Origin: Fimbriimonadaceae bacterium
Lineage (GTDB): Bacteria > Armatimonadota > Fimbriimonadia > Fimbriimonadales > Fimbriimonadaceae
Direction: 5' to 3'
Assembly (NCBI GenBank): GCA_025455775.1
Contig: JALOLT010000016.1
Coordinates: 1 to 33,446, forward strand
Length of the DNA stretch: 33,446 bases
Shown here: piece after piece, positions 15,255 through 23,700 of the stretch
Numbering within the stretch: position 1 is the first letter of the stretch
How the letters are laid out: each line of letters begins with the position of its first letter
Notes under the pieces: model-generated
Told to the model about the DNA's origin: nothing
The model's database searches: none
The model's input: the letters and a program-made list of their open reading frames with translations, nothing else
Program-made: the position numbers and the translations under genes

Positions 15255-16366
15255 TGAAGCGAATCGACCGACTCATCGTCGCTGAACTTCTTCCCTTTTG
15301 GGGATTCGGAGTCGCTATTTTCACAGTTTTGATAATGGCTGGCACCTATCTTTATACTTTCACAAGATTCTTGAGTCAGGGGGTTGGGCCACTGCTGGTC
15401 GGCGAACTCGCCATTCTTTTCCTCCCGGGCCTCATTGCCCAGACCTTTCCCATGGCGATGCTCCTCGCGACCCTTCTCGCCTTCGGGCGACTGAGTGGAG
15501 ACAGTGAGATCGTGGCGCTCCGGGCGGGAGGGGTCAGCATCACCCGCATCATGGCTCCCGTGGCGATTTTTGCAGCCCTAGTCGCAGTCACGGCTTTTGG
15601 ACTGACAGAATTTGTAGTACCTCAAGCAACAAAGCGGGCTATTTCGATGCAAGAAGATATCGAGAAGCACCTGAGCGGGGTGAGAAATCGCCGCACGACT
15701 CAGCCAATCATGGAAAACGGTCGGCTGGCTGGCTACCTCTTGGCGCGAGATTTCAACCTTTCCTCGGGGGTCTTAAGCGACTCAGTGATCGTCGGATTGA
15801 ACGATCAACTTCAGCCCACGACGGTCCTTCAAGTCCCACGCTTGAGGTTCACTGACTTGGAGAACTGGCGAATCGAAGGTTCCGCGACCCTGTACTCATT
15901 GGTCGATCACTCCACGGTTCGATTCGAGGATGGAGTTTGGCCAGCAAGCCTGCCCAAACCAAACGTCACTCCAGACCGCCTCTTCGCAGCAAGCCTCCGC
16001 CAACTCGAAGCAGCCAGCATGAGTCAAATCAGCGAGCAAATCAAGGAGCTTCGCGAAGACCCAAATCCAGACAAGGCCCAAATAGCTAACTTAGAGTTCG
16101 GATACTGGAACAAAATCACACTGCCCTTGGCTGCCCTCGTCTTTGCCCTTGTGGGGGCACCCCTAGGAATCAGAAGCCACAGGACAAACGCTGCCACAGG
16201 ATTCTGGCAATCCGTTATCATTATCTTTGGGTACATGATGTTGACAAATGCCCTCAGCATCATGTCGCAGGGTGGAGCAATTCCAAGCTGGGTGGCAAGC
16301 TTCTCCCCCATTGTGATTGGTCTCGGAGCGGCAGGCTTTTTGATCTTTAGGAAGAACGTGCAATAG
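15254..16366 (+). CDS. LptF/LptG-family permease (YjgP/YjgQ)
   Basis: The 370-residue protein starts at a GTG sharing one base with the lptB stop. Its layout is that of LptF/LptG. Three membrane helices lie in the N-terminal half (about residues 12-35, 52-80 and 95-120), with the coupling segment GRLSGDSEIVALRAGG between them (about 75-95). A periplasmic beta-jellyroll domain follows (about 130-270), and three C-terminal helices (about 275-295, 303-325 and 335-360) with LPLAALVFALVGAPLGIR. It forms the transmembrane part of the lipopolysaccharide exporter. Only one permease gene is present, so it may act as a homodimer, or a second permease may be encoded elsewhere. I cannot separate LptF from LptG. 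Confidence 0.9.
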   Translation: MKRIDRLIVAELLPFWGFGVAIFTVLIMAGTYLYTFTRFLSQGVGPLLVGELAILFLPGLIAQTFPMAMLLATLLAFGRLSGDSEIVALRAGGVSITRIMAPVAIFAALVAVTAFGLTEFVVPQATKRAISMQEDIEKHLSGVRNRRTTQPIMENGRLAGYLLARDFNLSSGVLSDSVIVGLNDQLQPTTVLQVPRLRFTDLENWRIEGSATLYSLVDHSTVRFEDGVWPASLPKPNVTPDRLFAASLRQLEAASMSQISEQIKELREDPNPDKAQIANLEFGYWNKITLPLAALVFALVGAPLGIRSHRTNAATGFWQSVIIIFGYMMLTNALSIMSQGGAIPSWVASFSPIVIGLGAAGFLIFRKNVQ

Positions 16367-17914
16367 ATGGACACCCTCATTCCGATCGGATTCTTGGTCT
16401 TTATGGCTTTGGTGGGGGGCTTAGTTGCCACTGCCGGAGACCACATCGGCCGAAAGATCGGCAAGGCACGCCTCAAAGTCGGAAAGATGAGGCCGAAACA
16501 CACGGCTGTTTTGGGTACCTTTTTATCAGGAATGCTGGTCACAGCGATTACTGTCTTATCGATTATTGCTTTCGTCGCCCCAGTTCGTGACCTCCTCTTC
16601 CAACGCGAAAGAATCGTGAGGGATCTTGCCGATACGCGTGCCTCACTCCAAGCAGCCAAGTCGGAACTGGCGACATCGCAGCAGGCACTTGCAGAACAAT
16701 CTAAAAAAGCGGACTCTCTTCAGAATGAGGTCTCGACAACGCAAGCCACACTCCAGACGGAGCGAGAGAAGCTCGACCGGACAACCCAGAGTGCCACAGC
16801 CGCCCAAAGCCGTGCTCGGGAATTCCAGACCAGAGCCCAATCCCTCCTCCAGCGCACGAAGGATCTTCAGGGAAAAATCGGCCCTCTCTCGGGAACAGTG
16901 CAGAAACTCAGCCAGGAAGCCACCCAGCTAGAACGCGAAGTTGCGACCCTCTCCAGTGAGGGCCAAAGGATTTCGGGGGACAATAGCGACCTCCAGCGCA
17001 GAAACGACGAGCTCACTCGCAGAAATCTCGACCTGGATCGGGAAATCCGAAACGGTCGCGAAGCCATCACGAACCTTCAAAAAGAAATTGATGATCTCCG
17101 TAAGGCACAATCCACCCAAGCAGACTCATTTAACCAGCGGCAAGTAGAAAACCAGAGACTTTTGGAGCAAGCGGAACGAAGCCTGAGGCAGGCGGAGAAT
17201 GACTTGTCGGCGTTGGAAGCAGAAAAGAGTCGGCTAGAGCAGTTTCTGCGCGAAAGTTCGGCCGCGGTCCGAACCGCCCCCTTGATGTTCAACCGCGAGG
17301 ACGAGATTGTCAGAATATCGGTGGAACCAAACCTAAGCCTAACGGAAGCGCGAAATCTCGTGAACTCCCTCATTACACGCGCGAGTCTCGAAGCCAGGGA
17401 CAGAGGCGCAACCGCACCCCCCGGAGGCCAAGCGGCGCGGCTCGTTCCTTTCACGGTGCGGGGCTCGCTCATCTCACCGGAAGAGCAGTTCGAAAAAGCC
17501 GCTCGGGAACTGGCAGGCAAAGGGCGTCCCCAGTTGATTCGCGCGATTGCCCCCTTTAACAGTTTCCGGGGCGAGACTGCCTCCATCGTCATTGACATTC
17601 GTCCAAATCCGGTCGTTTACGCCCAAAATGAGAGAATCATCGAGATGACTGTTGATGGCCGCTTGACCGAGGATCAGATCGCTGGCCAGATTATTGAGTT
17701 CGTCGGCACCAGACTGAGAGATCAGGTGATTCGCGATGGAATGTTGCCAGCCAAGGGCAAGGATGTTTCGATTGGAGAACTGACGCGAGACAAGCTACTG
17801 GAGATTCTCATCGAAGTGCGTCGCTATGGTCGCCCTGCGCGGCTACAATTTATTGCGGCGCAAGAGACAAGGGCTGGGGATACTCTCCGCCTGAGTTATC
17901 GCCTCAGACCCTAG
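16367..17914 (+). CDS. DUF3084 family protein: two membrane helices and a long coiled coil
   Basis: The 515-residue protein starts right after the permease stop. Two N-terminal membrane helices (about residues 6-24 and 45-68) flank a basic, conserved loop (GDHIGRKIGKARLKVGKMRP..HTAV) typical of DUF3084, a family I know mainly from cyanobacteria. Residues about 80-305 form a continuous coiled coil with many Gln, Glu and Arg heptads (the ELARRNLDLDR type). The last 200 residues fold separately, with mixed alpha/beta character. The function of the family is not known. The tight linkage to the lpt genes suggests a scaffold or regulator at the inner membrane for lipopolysaccharide export or envelope assembly; this is inference. 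Confidence 0.85.
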   Translation: MDTLIPIGFLVFMALVGGLVATAGDHIGRKIGKARLKVGKMRPKHTAVLGTFLSGMLVTAITVLSIIAFVAPVRDLLFQRERIVRDLADTRASLQAAKSELATSQQALAEQSKKADSLQNEVSTTQATLQTEREKLDRTTQSATAAQSRAREFQTRAQSLLQRTKDLQGKIGPLSGTVQKLSQEATQLEREVATLSSEGQRISGDNSDLQRRNDELTRRNLDLDREIRNGREAITNLQKEIDDLRKAQSTQADSFNQRQVENQRLLEQAERSLRQAENDLSALEAEKSRLEQFLRESSAAVRTAPLMFNREDEIVRISVEPNLSLTEARNLVNSLITRASLEARDRGATAPPGGQAARLVPFTVRGSLISPEEQFEKAARELAGKGRPQLIRAIAPFNSFRGETASIVIDIRPNPVVYAQNERIIEMTVDGRLTEDQIAGQIIEFVGTRLRDQVIRDGMLPAKGKDVSIGELTRDKLLEILIEVRRYGRPARLQFIAAQETRAGDTLRLSYRLRP

Positions 17915-17941
17915 CAGCCACGAGGTGCAAAAGGAATTGCT

Positions 17942-18364
17942 TTGAAAAAAGAACGAACTCTGCTCGCGATTGACCCAGGCTCCAGCAAGTCCGGATTGGC
18001 AGTCGTGCATCGAACCTCATCCGGCGGGATTGAACTGCGTTGGCGGGGGATCGTGCCCTCATCCAAGATCTCTCCAAAAGCCAAGGAGCTTCTTGACTTG
18101 TATGGGTTTCAGCAATTGGTTGTAGGATCAGGAACAGGGAGCAGAGCCATTGTTCAATCTCTGCGCGAGGGGATGCCTGGGATGGGGATCCTTTTGGTGG
18201 ACGAGCGCGACACGACTCTCAAGGCCAGAGAGCGATACTGGGAACACAACCCCCGCAAAGGGTGGCGCAGACTATTGCCTGCGACTTTGCAGACTCCGCC
18301 CGAGCCGATAGATGACTTTGCCGCTTTAGTTTTGGCTGAGCGGGTTCTGATTGATTCGAACTAG
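17942..18364 (+). CDS. YqgF/RuvX-like RNase H-fold nuclease
   Basis: The 140-residue protein begins at a TTG with an AAAGGA ribosome-binding site. It has the three acidic motifs of the RuvX/YqgF family: LAIDPGSSKSGLAVV at the N-terminus, DERDTTLKARERY (about residues 90-102; family form DERxTTxxA), and PIDDFAALVLAERVL near the C-terminus. The Gly-rich VGSGTGSRA replaces the usual VGLP segment. RuvX/YqgF proteins process pre-16S rRNA ends or act as Holliday-junction resolvase-like nucleases. The match is clear in the motifs but the body is diverged, so this may be a separate subfamily rather than the housekeeping RuvX. It is the last gene of the rightward lpt operon and ends ten bases from the convergent infA. 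Confidence 0.75.
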   Translation: MKKERTLLAIDPGSSKSGLAVVHRTSSGGIELRWRGIVPSSKISPKAKELLDLYGFQQLVVGSGTGSRAIVQSLREGMPGMGILLVDERDTTLKARERYWEHNPRKGWRRLLPATLQTPPEPIDDFAALVLAERVLIDSN

Positions 18365-18373
18365 AGAGTTTCG

Positions 18374-18637
18374 TTACCGATAGCGATAGGTAATTCGTGC
18401 CCTCGTGAGATCGTAGGGCGAGAGCTCCACCTTGACCCGATCTCCGGTCAGAATTCGAATCCAGTTCTTGCGCATTTTTCCACTCACGTAAGCGAGGATC
18501 TCCTGATCAGTCTCTTCGAGCTTGATTCTAAACTGCGCATTGGGAAGGTTCTCCAGGACGATGCCGTCCAGTTCGATACCCTCTTCCTTCGATTCGTCTT
18601 CTTTCTTTTTCGGTCTGAAATATCTATTTCTTGGCAT
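18374..18637 (-). CDS. infA: Translation initiation factor IF-1, with N-terminal extension
   Basis: The 87-residue protein carries the whole IF-1 OB-fold: [46 protein letters not shown] and the final [10 protein letters not shown]-1 binds the 30S A site and helps IF-2 and IF-3 in initiation. Typical IF-1 has about 72 residues; here about 15 extra residues precede the fold, rich in Lys, Arg and Glu ([19 protein letters not shown]). No start codon inside fits better, so the extension is probably real. It is the last gene of the leftward ribosomal operon, after map, and converges on the RuvX-like gene with no visible terminator in the nine-base gap. Confidence 0.95.
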   Translation of the reverse strand: MPRNRYFRPKKKEDESKEEGIELDGIVLENLPNAQFRIKLEETDQEILAYVSGKMRKNWIRILTGDRVKVELSPYDLTRARITYRYR

Positions 18638-18670
18638 ATTGGAGTGGTTCTCTTGTTTGACCAGACGATC

Positions 18671-19426
18671 CTAATCATCCTCACGCGTCAGGATTTCTGG
18701 GCCAGAGGGAGTCACGGCAACCGTGTGTTCAAAGTGCGCACTTAGTTTACCGTCTGCTGTGACGATCGTCCAGCCATCCGACAGAGTGTCAACTTTGTAC
18801 GTTCCCTGGTTGATCATTGGCTCAATGCACATCGTTGTCCCTGCTCTGAGCAGTTCGCCAGTTCCTTTGCGTCCAAAATTGGGCACGCTTGGTTCTTCGT
18901 GTAGGCTTTTACCGATTCCGTGGCCTACGAGGTCGCGGACAACACCGTAACCGTTCTTCTCGCAGTAAGACTGAACGGTGTAGGCAATGTCACCCACTTT
19001 TGCCCCGACTCTGGCCTTCGCGATTCCTTGCATCAGAGATTCTCGCGTCACGTTCAGGAGCCTCTGAGCCTCTTCGCTGATGGTGCCGACCGGAAAGGTC
19101 CAGGCAGAGTCTGTGTGATAGCCTTTGTAATAGACTCCGAAATCGAGCCCCACAATGTCCCCTTCCTGCAGGATTCTGTCGCTGGGAATGCCGTGGACAA
19201 CCACTTCGTTCACACTGATGCAGATATTGTTTGGGAAGCCTTTATAGTTCAGAAAGCTGGGGGTTGCGCCTGCTTCTTCAATCAGTCTGCCAGCCAAGCG
19301 ATCAAGTTCGAGCAGGTTGGTCTTGCCTGGCACGATGGCAGAACTCACTTCTCTCATGACCAACGCAAGGATTCTGCCTCCTTGTCGCATGATGTCCAAT
19401 TCCTGTGGCTTTTTGAGCTTAATCAA
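18671..19426 (-). CDS. map: Type I methionine aminopeptidase
   Basis: The protein has about 251 residues, with the type I MetAP pita-bread fold. The five metal ligands are visible as the Asp in GLDFGVYY, the Asp in HTDSAWTF, the His in LVGHGIGK, the Glu in CIEPM and the Glu in HFEHTVAV. It removes the initiator methionine from new proteins. The frame is open six codons further upstream, but I take TTG at 19426 as the start, because it places GAGGG and GGGGA motifs at a normal distance and gives the usual N-terminus (LIKLKKPQELDIMRQGG). That start overlaps the adk stop by eight bases, so map is coupled to adk. Confidence 0.94.
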   Translation of the reverse strand: MIKLKKPQELDIMRQGGRILALVMREVSSAIVPGKTNLLELDRLAGRLIEEAGATPSFLNYKGFPNNICISVNEVVVHGIPSDRILQEGDIVGLDFGVYYKGYHTDSAWTFPVGTISEEAQRLLNVTRESLMQGIAKARVGAKVGDIAYTVQSYCEKNGYGVVRDLVGHGIGKSLHEEPSVPNFGRKGTGELLRAGTTMCIEPMINQGTYKVDTLSDGWTIVTADGKLSAHFEHTVAVTPSGPEILTREDD

Positions 19427-20075
19427 TCCCCAATCCCTCAACAATCATGCGATAGACGCCTTCGGAATCACCATCGGCTGGCACTTTGAGCAAGCAGCCA
19501 AGCGATTCGTAGTAGTCGATCACTGGCCGAGTCGTGTCGCGAAAGACAGTGAGCCTTTGGCGGATCGTCTCCGGCTTGTCGTCTTCTCGCACCACCAAGA
19601 CTGAGTTACAGACATCACAGAAGCCTTCTCGCTTGGGTCGTTTGTTCACGCTGTGATAAATTTCTCCGCACTTGGTACAGCCAATTCTGCCTGCAAGGCG
19701 CCCGACGACGACGTCGTCCGCGACCTCAAGCGAGACGACCCCGTCAAGGTGGATCTCTTCGACTTTGAGTTCATCCGTCAGGGCTTCAGCTTGGCGAACG
19801 GTTCGAGGAAATCCATCGAGAACAAATCCGCGTCGCCGAACTTCTTCGGTTCGGAGCCTTTTCAGCATCATTTGGATCGTGACCCCGTTGGGGACCAGCT
19901 CTCCCCGATCAATGTAGGATTTCGCCAACTGTCCAAGATCCGTCTCGGCCTCGATTTCGGTTCGGAAGATGACTCCGGAGGAGAGGCCTTTGGCACCGAG
20001 CCGAGATTCCAGCAGGGCCGCCTGGGTGCCCTTTCCGACACCAGGCGGCCCCACGAGAATGATTCGGGCAGACAC
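19419..20075 (-). CDS. adk: Adenylate kinase, long form with zinc-type LID
   Basis: This 218-residue protein starts with the P-loop GPPGVGKGTQAA (about residues 8-19). It has the AMP-binding DGFPRTVRQAEAL and the LID-domain start VGRLAGRIGCTKCGEIYH. The LID has four cysteines in CTKCG and CDVCN form, the metal-binding type. It catalyses AMP + ATP to 2 ADP. The GTG start at 20075 follows secY by seven bases. Its place between secY and map is the classic spc-operon order. The C-terminus overlaps the map start. Confidence 0.96.
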   Translation of the reverse strand: MSARIILVGPPGVGKGTQAALLESRLGAKGLSSGVIFRTEIEAETDLGQLAKSYIDRGELVPNGVTIQMMLKRLRTEEVRRRGFVLDGFPRTVRQAEALTDELKVEEIHLDGVVSLEVADDVVVGRLAGRIGCTKCGEIYHSVNKRPKREGFCDVCNSVLVVREDDKPETIRQRLTVFRDTTRPVIDYYESLGCLLKVPADGDSEGVYRMIVEGLGID

Positions 20076-20082
20076 GGAGAGC

Positions 20083-21447
20083 TTAGCCCTCGTACTGCTT
20101 GGTCAAGAGGTTTGCCTCGATCTGTCTCATGGTTTCAAGTGCAACACTAACCATGATGAGAAGAGAGGTTCCTGCGATGAGGCTCAGGCTTTGAATATTC
20201 GCAATGAGCGGCATTAAGAATTGGGTAAGGGCAGCAAATGCCAAGAAGAGGGAGCCAACAAAGGTTACGCGGCTAATGACACCATCCAGAAATTCCTTCG
20301 TTTGTTTTCCTGGTCGGATGCCTTGGATATAGCTTCCTGCCCGGCGCAAATTGTCGGCGATATCGTCGACGTTGTACATCAGAGCAGTCCAGAAGTAGGT
20401 GAAGAAAAAGATCATCCCGGTGAAGAGAGCCACTCCCACGTAGCCTTCTGGGCGCGTGAAGTCTGGGACAAAGAGCCTTGCGATGAATTCGAGGGCTTGC
20501 GAGGGAGCTGATCCAGGCGGAAAAGCGGTTTGGAACATCGACGGCATAAAGAGCAGAGTGCTCGCGAAGATGATAGGGATCACCCCAGCCATATTCACCG
20601 AGACAGGCAGGTAGCTTGTCTGGCCACCATAACTCTTGGTTCCGACCTGCCTTCTTTGGTGCAGAATGGGAATTCGTCTTTGGGCGATGGTCATCATGAC
20701 GACGAACCACGTCACAGAGAGGAAGACGAGGAGAATCAGAACGACTTGCCACCAGCCGATGGTGTTGCTTCGCAGGGCAGAACCAACCGTTGCAGCGATA
20801 TTGGGCAAAGAGATGACGATTCCACAGAAGATGAGGATGGAAATACCGTTTCCGATGCCTCTCTCAGTGACTTGTTCACCCAACCAGAGCAGGAACATCG
20901 AACCTGCGGTCCAGAAGATGACGATCGCGATCGTCGCGAGGAAGTTTAGGCCGCCAGTGATCGTGGGGCCCATTGCTTGCAGGAGTCCGTAACCTTGGAA
21001 GGCACAAAGGGCGAGAGTCAGGAGGCGAGTCCGCTTGTTCTGTTGCTTGCGAGCGTACTCTCCTCCCTCCTTCATTTCCTGTTTCCAAGAAGGGATGCCA
21101 TAGGTCATCACTTGCATGATGATCGAGGCACTGATGTAGGGGCCGAGGCCGAGGGCAAAGATTGAGACGCGCTTAAAGGCTCCGCCGCCAAAGGTGTTGA
21201 TGAAGCTGAAGAATTGGTTTCCTTCGAGAAGGGCCGTCATTGCGGAGGGACTAAACCCAGGGATCGGCACAGGCACGTGGACACCAACCACATAGATTCC
21301 AAACACCATCAAGACAAAGATGAGCCTCGTGCGCAGATCTGGATCTGCCCACGCGAGTCTCAGGGTATCAGCGAGAGAGAGCTTTAGAGTTTTATCCCCT
21401 CCTGATCCTCCTTTGGCGTAGTTTGAGGCGACGGAGCCGAGTCTCAC
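20083..21447 (-). CDS. secY: Protein translocase subunit SecY
   Basis: The 454-residue protein has the ten membrane helices of SecY. The first lies at about residues 42-62, after a Gly/Lys-rich N-terminus. Family segments include the plug-region FSFINTFGGGAFKRVSIFALGLGPYISASIIMQ, the cytoplasmic AQRRIPI and the C-terminal VALETMRQIEANLL. SecY is the channel of the Sec translocon in the inner membrane. The GTG start overlaps the rplO stop (GTGA). adk follows after seven bases. Confidence 0.97.
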   Translation of the reverse strand: MRLGSVASNYAKGGSGGDKTLKLSLADTLRLAWADPDLRTRLIFVLMVFGIYVVGVHVPVPIPGFSPSAMTALLEGNQFFSFINTFGGGAFKRVSIFALGLGPYISASIIMQVMTYGIPSWKQEMKEGGEYARKQQNKRTRLLTLALCAFQGYGLLQAMGPTITGGLNFLATIAIVIFWTAGSMFLLWLGEQVTERGIGNGISILIFCGIVISLPNIAATVGSALRSNTIGWWQVVLILLVFLSVTWFVVMMTIAQRRIPILHQRRQVGTKSYGGQTSYLPVSVNMAGVIPIIFASTLLFMPSMFQTAFPPGSAPSQALEFIARLFVPDFTRPEGYVGVALFTGMIFFFTYFWTALMYNVDDIADNLRRAGSYIQGIRPGKQTKEFLDGVISRVTFVGSLFLAFAALTQFLMPLIANIQSLSLIAGTSLLIMVSVALETMRQIEANLLTKQYEG

Positions 21448-21884
21448 TGGGTGATTACCTCACCGCCAGCAGCCTTGATCTTTTCCTCGGCAGCACGGCT
21501 GAATTTGTTAGCCTTCACGACGAGCTTCTTGGTGATTTCACCAAAGGCGAGCACTTTTAGTCCGTCCTTATCTCCTCGGGCAAGTCCTTTGCTCACCAGG
21601 ATTTCGAGCGTAACTTCTGCGCCTTTCTCGAAGTGCTTTTCGAGAGCCGACAGGTTGACGACATCATATTCCTTATGGTTGATGTTGCGGAAACCCTTCT
21701 TTACTGGCAATCTGCGGTGGATCGGGGTTTGGCCGCCTTCAAACCAGGCGGGAATTTGGCGTCGAGCCTTCTGGCCTTTGGTTCCTCGGCCAGCGGTCTT
21801 TCCGAGACCGCTTCCGATACCGCGGGCGATGCGGCGGCGACGCTTGGTACTGCCCTTTGACGGGCGAAGTTCATGCAAACTCAT
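21444..21884 (-). CDS. rplO: 50S ribosomal protein L15
   Basis: The 146-residue protein opens with LHELRPSKGSTKRRRRIARG, then GSGLGKTAGRGTKGQKARR, the Gly- and basic-rich L15 N-terminus that threads into 23S rRNA. The GGQTPIHRRLPVKKGF motif follows, and a C-terminal globular domain ends in AAGGEVI. Length is normal. It sits in spc order between rpmD and secY and overlaps secY by four bases. Confidence 0.97.
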   Translation of the reverse strand: MSLHELRPSKGSTKRRRRIARGIGSGLGKTAGRGTKGQKARRQIPAWFEGGQTPIHRRLPVKKGFRNINHKEYDVVNLSALEKHFEKGAEVTLEILVSKGLARGDKDGLKVLAFGEITKKLVVKANKFSRAAEEKIKAAGGEVITQ

Positions 21885-21890
21885 GGTTCT

Positions 21891-22190
21891 TTACTCCTCG
21901 GTCTTGGTCTTGGCCGACTTGGTTTTTTTTGGCTTCACTTCCGCCGCCACTTCAATTGGGGCAGCAACAGCTTTAGGGTTTCGGCGCTTCCGTGGGATCT
22001 CGTCCACTTCCACTTCTTCCACAGTGACGAGGTGTTTGATTTGGTGCACCATGCCAAGGATGGAAGGGGTTGGGTGGTTGAGGGTGCTTTGGCCGATCTT
22101 GCGGATGCCGAGCGCGTGAGCTGTTTTCACGTTCTTTGGCACTTGCGCGATCAGGCTTTTGGCGAGGGTGATTTTGATTGCCTTAGGCAT
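21891..22190 (-). CDS. rpmD: 50S ribosomal protein L30, with a C-terminal extension
   Basis: The first 60 residues are bacterial L30 (IKITLAKSLIAQ, AHALGIRKIGQ, ILGMVHQIKHLVTVEEV). After these the protein continues for about 35 residues of low-complexity Ala/Val/Lys/Pro/Thr sequence, for a total of 99 against the usual 58-62. The extension is in frame, without any stop or frameshift, and ends KTKTEE. It may reach across the ribosome surface or be disordered. The ATG overlaps the rpsE stop by eight bases. Confidence 0.95.
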   Translation of the reverse strand: MPKAIKITLAKSLIAQVPKNVKTAHALGIRKIGQSTLNHPTPSILGMVHQIKHLVTVEEVEVDEIPRKRRNPKAVAAPIEVAAEVKPKKTKSAKTKTEE

Positions 22191-22770
22191 GGTCAGCTTC
22201 CTCCTTTCTGGCCTTAGCGAGCCAGGGCATCAGTTCGTTCACATCGGCCCCTCGTCGTCCAGCCATTTCCTCTGGCGAGGCGAGTTGGCGGAATGCTTCT
22301 TCGGTCGCATAGGCGATATTGACCGCGTTGCGGCTGCCGAGACACTTCGAAAGAACGTCGTGAATTCCGACGGCCTCCAGACACTGGCGCACAGCGCTTC
22401 CCGCCTTGACACCGGTACCAGGCGAGGCAGGGCGAAGGATTACTTCGCTGGTGCCGTGCTTGGCGCGGACTTCGTGGGGAATGGTCGAGCCGATCATGTT
22501 CACCCGGAACATGTTCTTGCGCGCTGCTTCTTCTGCCTTTCGAATGGCGTCTGGGATGCCGCGGGCTTTGCCCATTCCGACACCCATCATGCCCTTGTTA
22601 TCGCCAACAACGACCAAGACTGACCAAGAGGCAGTTTTACCGCCCTTGTGGGTCTTGAACACTTTGTTGCTGCGAATGACGCGAACGTCGAGCTGCGGCC
22701 CGGTATTTTCCCGGTTCTGATTCTGATTTTGTGGGCGTCGCCCAACGATGCGTGGTCCACCTCGTCCCAT
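22183..22770 (-). CDS. rpsE: 30S ribosomal protein S5
   Basis: From the ATG at 22770 the protein has 195 residues. A basic, Asn/Gln-rich N-terminal tail (about 25 residues) precedes the S5 domain: VIRSNKVFKTHKGGKTASWSVLVVVGD.., GMGKARGIPDAIRKAEEAARKNM, and the C-terminal GTGVKAGSAVRQCLEAVGIHDVLSKCLGSRN. The frame stays open for 33 more codons upstream, but those overlap rplR and lack family features, so I chose the ATG that lies one base after rplR. S5 helps to keep translation accurate. Confidence 0.96.
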   Translation of the reverse strand: MGRGGPRIVGRRPQNQNQNRENTGPQLDVRVIRSNKVFKTHKGGKTASWSVLVVVGDNKGMMGVGMGKARGIPDAIRKAEEAARKNMFRVNMIGSTIPHEVRAKHGTSEVILRPASPGTGVKAGSAVRQCLEAVGIHDVLSKCLGSRNAVNIAYATEEAFRQLASPEEMAGRRGADVNELMPWLAKARKEEADHA

Positions 22771-22771
22771 C

Positions 22772-23125
22772 TTAGAACTCCAACCCCGCTTCGCGTGCGC
22801 CGTCGGCAAGACTTGCCACGCAGCCGTGGTAGCGGAAACCACCTCGATCGAAGACCACTGCCTTGACACCCTTTTCGAGGGCTCGCTCGGCGAGAATCTT
22901 TCCTACTGTCTTGGCCCCATCGATATTGTCGAGGGCACCGATCGCCTTTTCTGCGGTTGAGGCAGCGGCGAGGGTGTGTCCCGTCGAGTCATCGATCACT
23001 TGGGCATAAATATGCTTTTGGCTGCGGAAGACGGAGAGGCGGGGCCTTTCAGCCGTGCCAGCCAAGTGCTTGCGCAAGCGGTTATGGCGCACAACGCGGA
23101 GCGCACTTCTGGTTTTGACACTCAT
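22772..23125 (-). CDS. rplR: 50S ribosomal protein L18
   Basis: The 117-residue protein has the basic N-terminus [31 protein letters not shown], then the TLAAAST segment and the C-terminal [28 protein letters not shown], all standard for L18, which binds 5S rRNA. It lies in spc order, three bases after rplF. Confidence 0.97.
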   Translation of the reverse strand: MSVKTRSALRVVRHNRLRKHLAGTAERPRLSVFRSQKHIYAQVIDDSTGHTLAAASTAEKAIGALDNIDGAKTVGKILAERALEKGVKAVVFDRGGFRYHGCVASLADGAREAGLEF

Positions 23126-23128
23126 TTC

Positions 23129-23683
23129 TTACTTACCTGCCCTCTTTCCTGGCCTGGTCTTGACGATTTCGCCCTTGTATCGAACGCCTTTACCCTTGTA
23201 CGGATCTGGCTTTCGCACCTTGCGAATGTCTGCGGCAATCTGGCCGACTTGCGCCTTGTCGATTCCCTTGACGTTGATGCTGGTTTGGCGAGTCTTTTCG
23301 TCAGAGACAATCTCAAAAGTGATGCCTTCTGGAGCTTCAATCCGAACCGGGTGGCTATAGCCGAGGTTCAGGAGGAGGTTCTTGCCTTCCATCGAAGCCC
23401 GATAACCAACACCGACGATCTGAAGTGTCTTGCTGTGGCCATCGGTAACACCGACAACCATGTTGTTGAGCAGAGTTCGGGCGAGGCCGTGCTGGCTGCG
23501 GTTGCGGCGCTGATTGTTCGGTCGTCCCAGGCTCAAGTTTCCTTCTTCCTGGGTTAGGGTCAATTCTCTGGCAATCGGCTGAGCCAATTCGCCTTTCGGG
23601 CCCTTCACCTTCACGACACTATCTTCCACCGAGACAGTGACATTGGCGGGAACCTTGATCGGTTTTAATCCAATTCGAGACAT
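23129..23683 (-). CDS. rplF: 50S ribosomal protein L6
   Basis: The 184-residue protein starts SRIGLKPIKVPANVTV and has KGPKGEL, the GVGYRASMEGKNLLLNLGYSHPV segment, and the C-terminal RKVRKPDPYKGKGVRYKGE signature of L6. L6 has two similar alpha/beta domains and sits near the factor-binding site of the 50S subunit. It lies between rpsH and rplR as usual. Confidence 0.97.
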   Translation of the reverse strand: MSRIGLKPIKVPANVTVSVEDSVVKVKGPKGELAQPIARELTLTQEEGNLSLGRPNNQRRNRSQHGLARTLLNNMVVGVTDGHSKTLQIVGVGYRASMEGKNLLLNLGYSHPVRIEAPEGITFEIVSDEKTRQTSINVKGIDKAQVGQIAADIRKVRKPDPYKGKGVRYKGEIVKTRPGKRAGK

Positions 23684-23700
23684 GGTTCTTGCAGGGCTCC

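Noticed and set aside
22771-22869. Longer start for rpsE at 22869
   Set aside because: It would overlap rplR by about 100 bases and add 33 residues with no S5 features; the ATG at 22770 sits right after the rplR stop.
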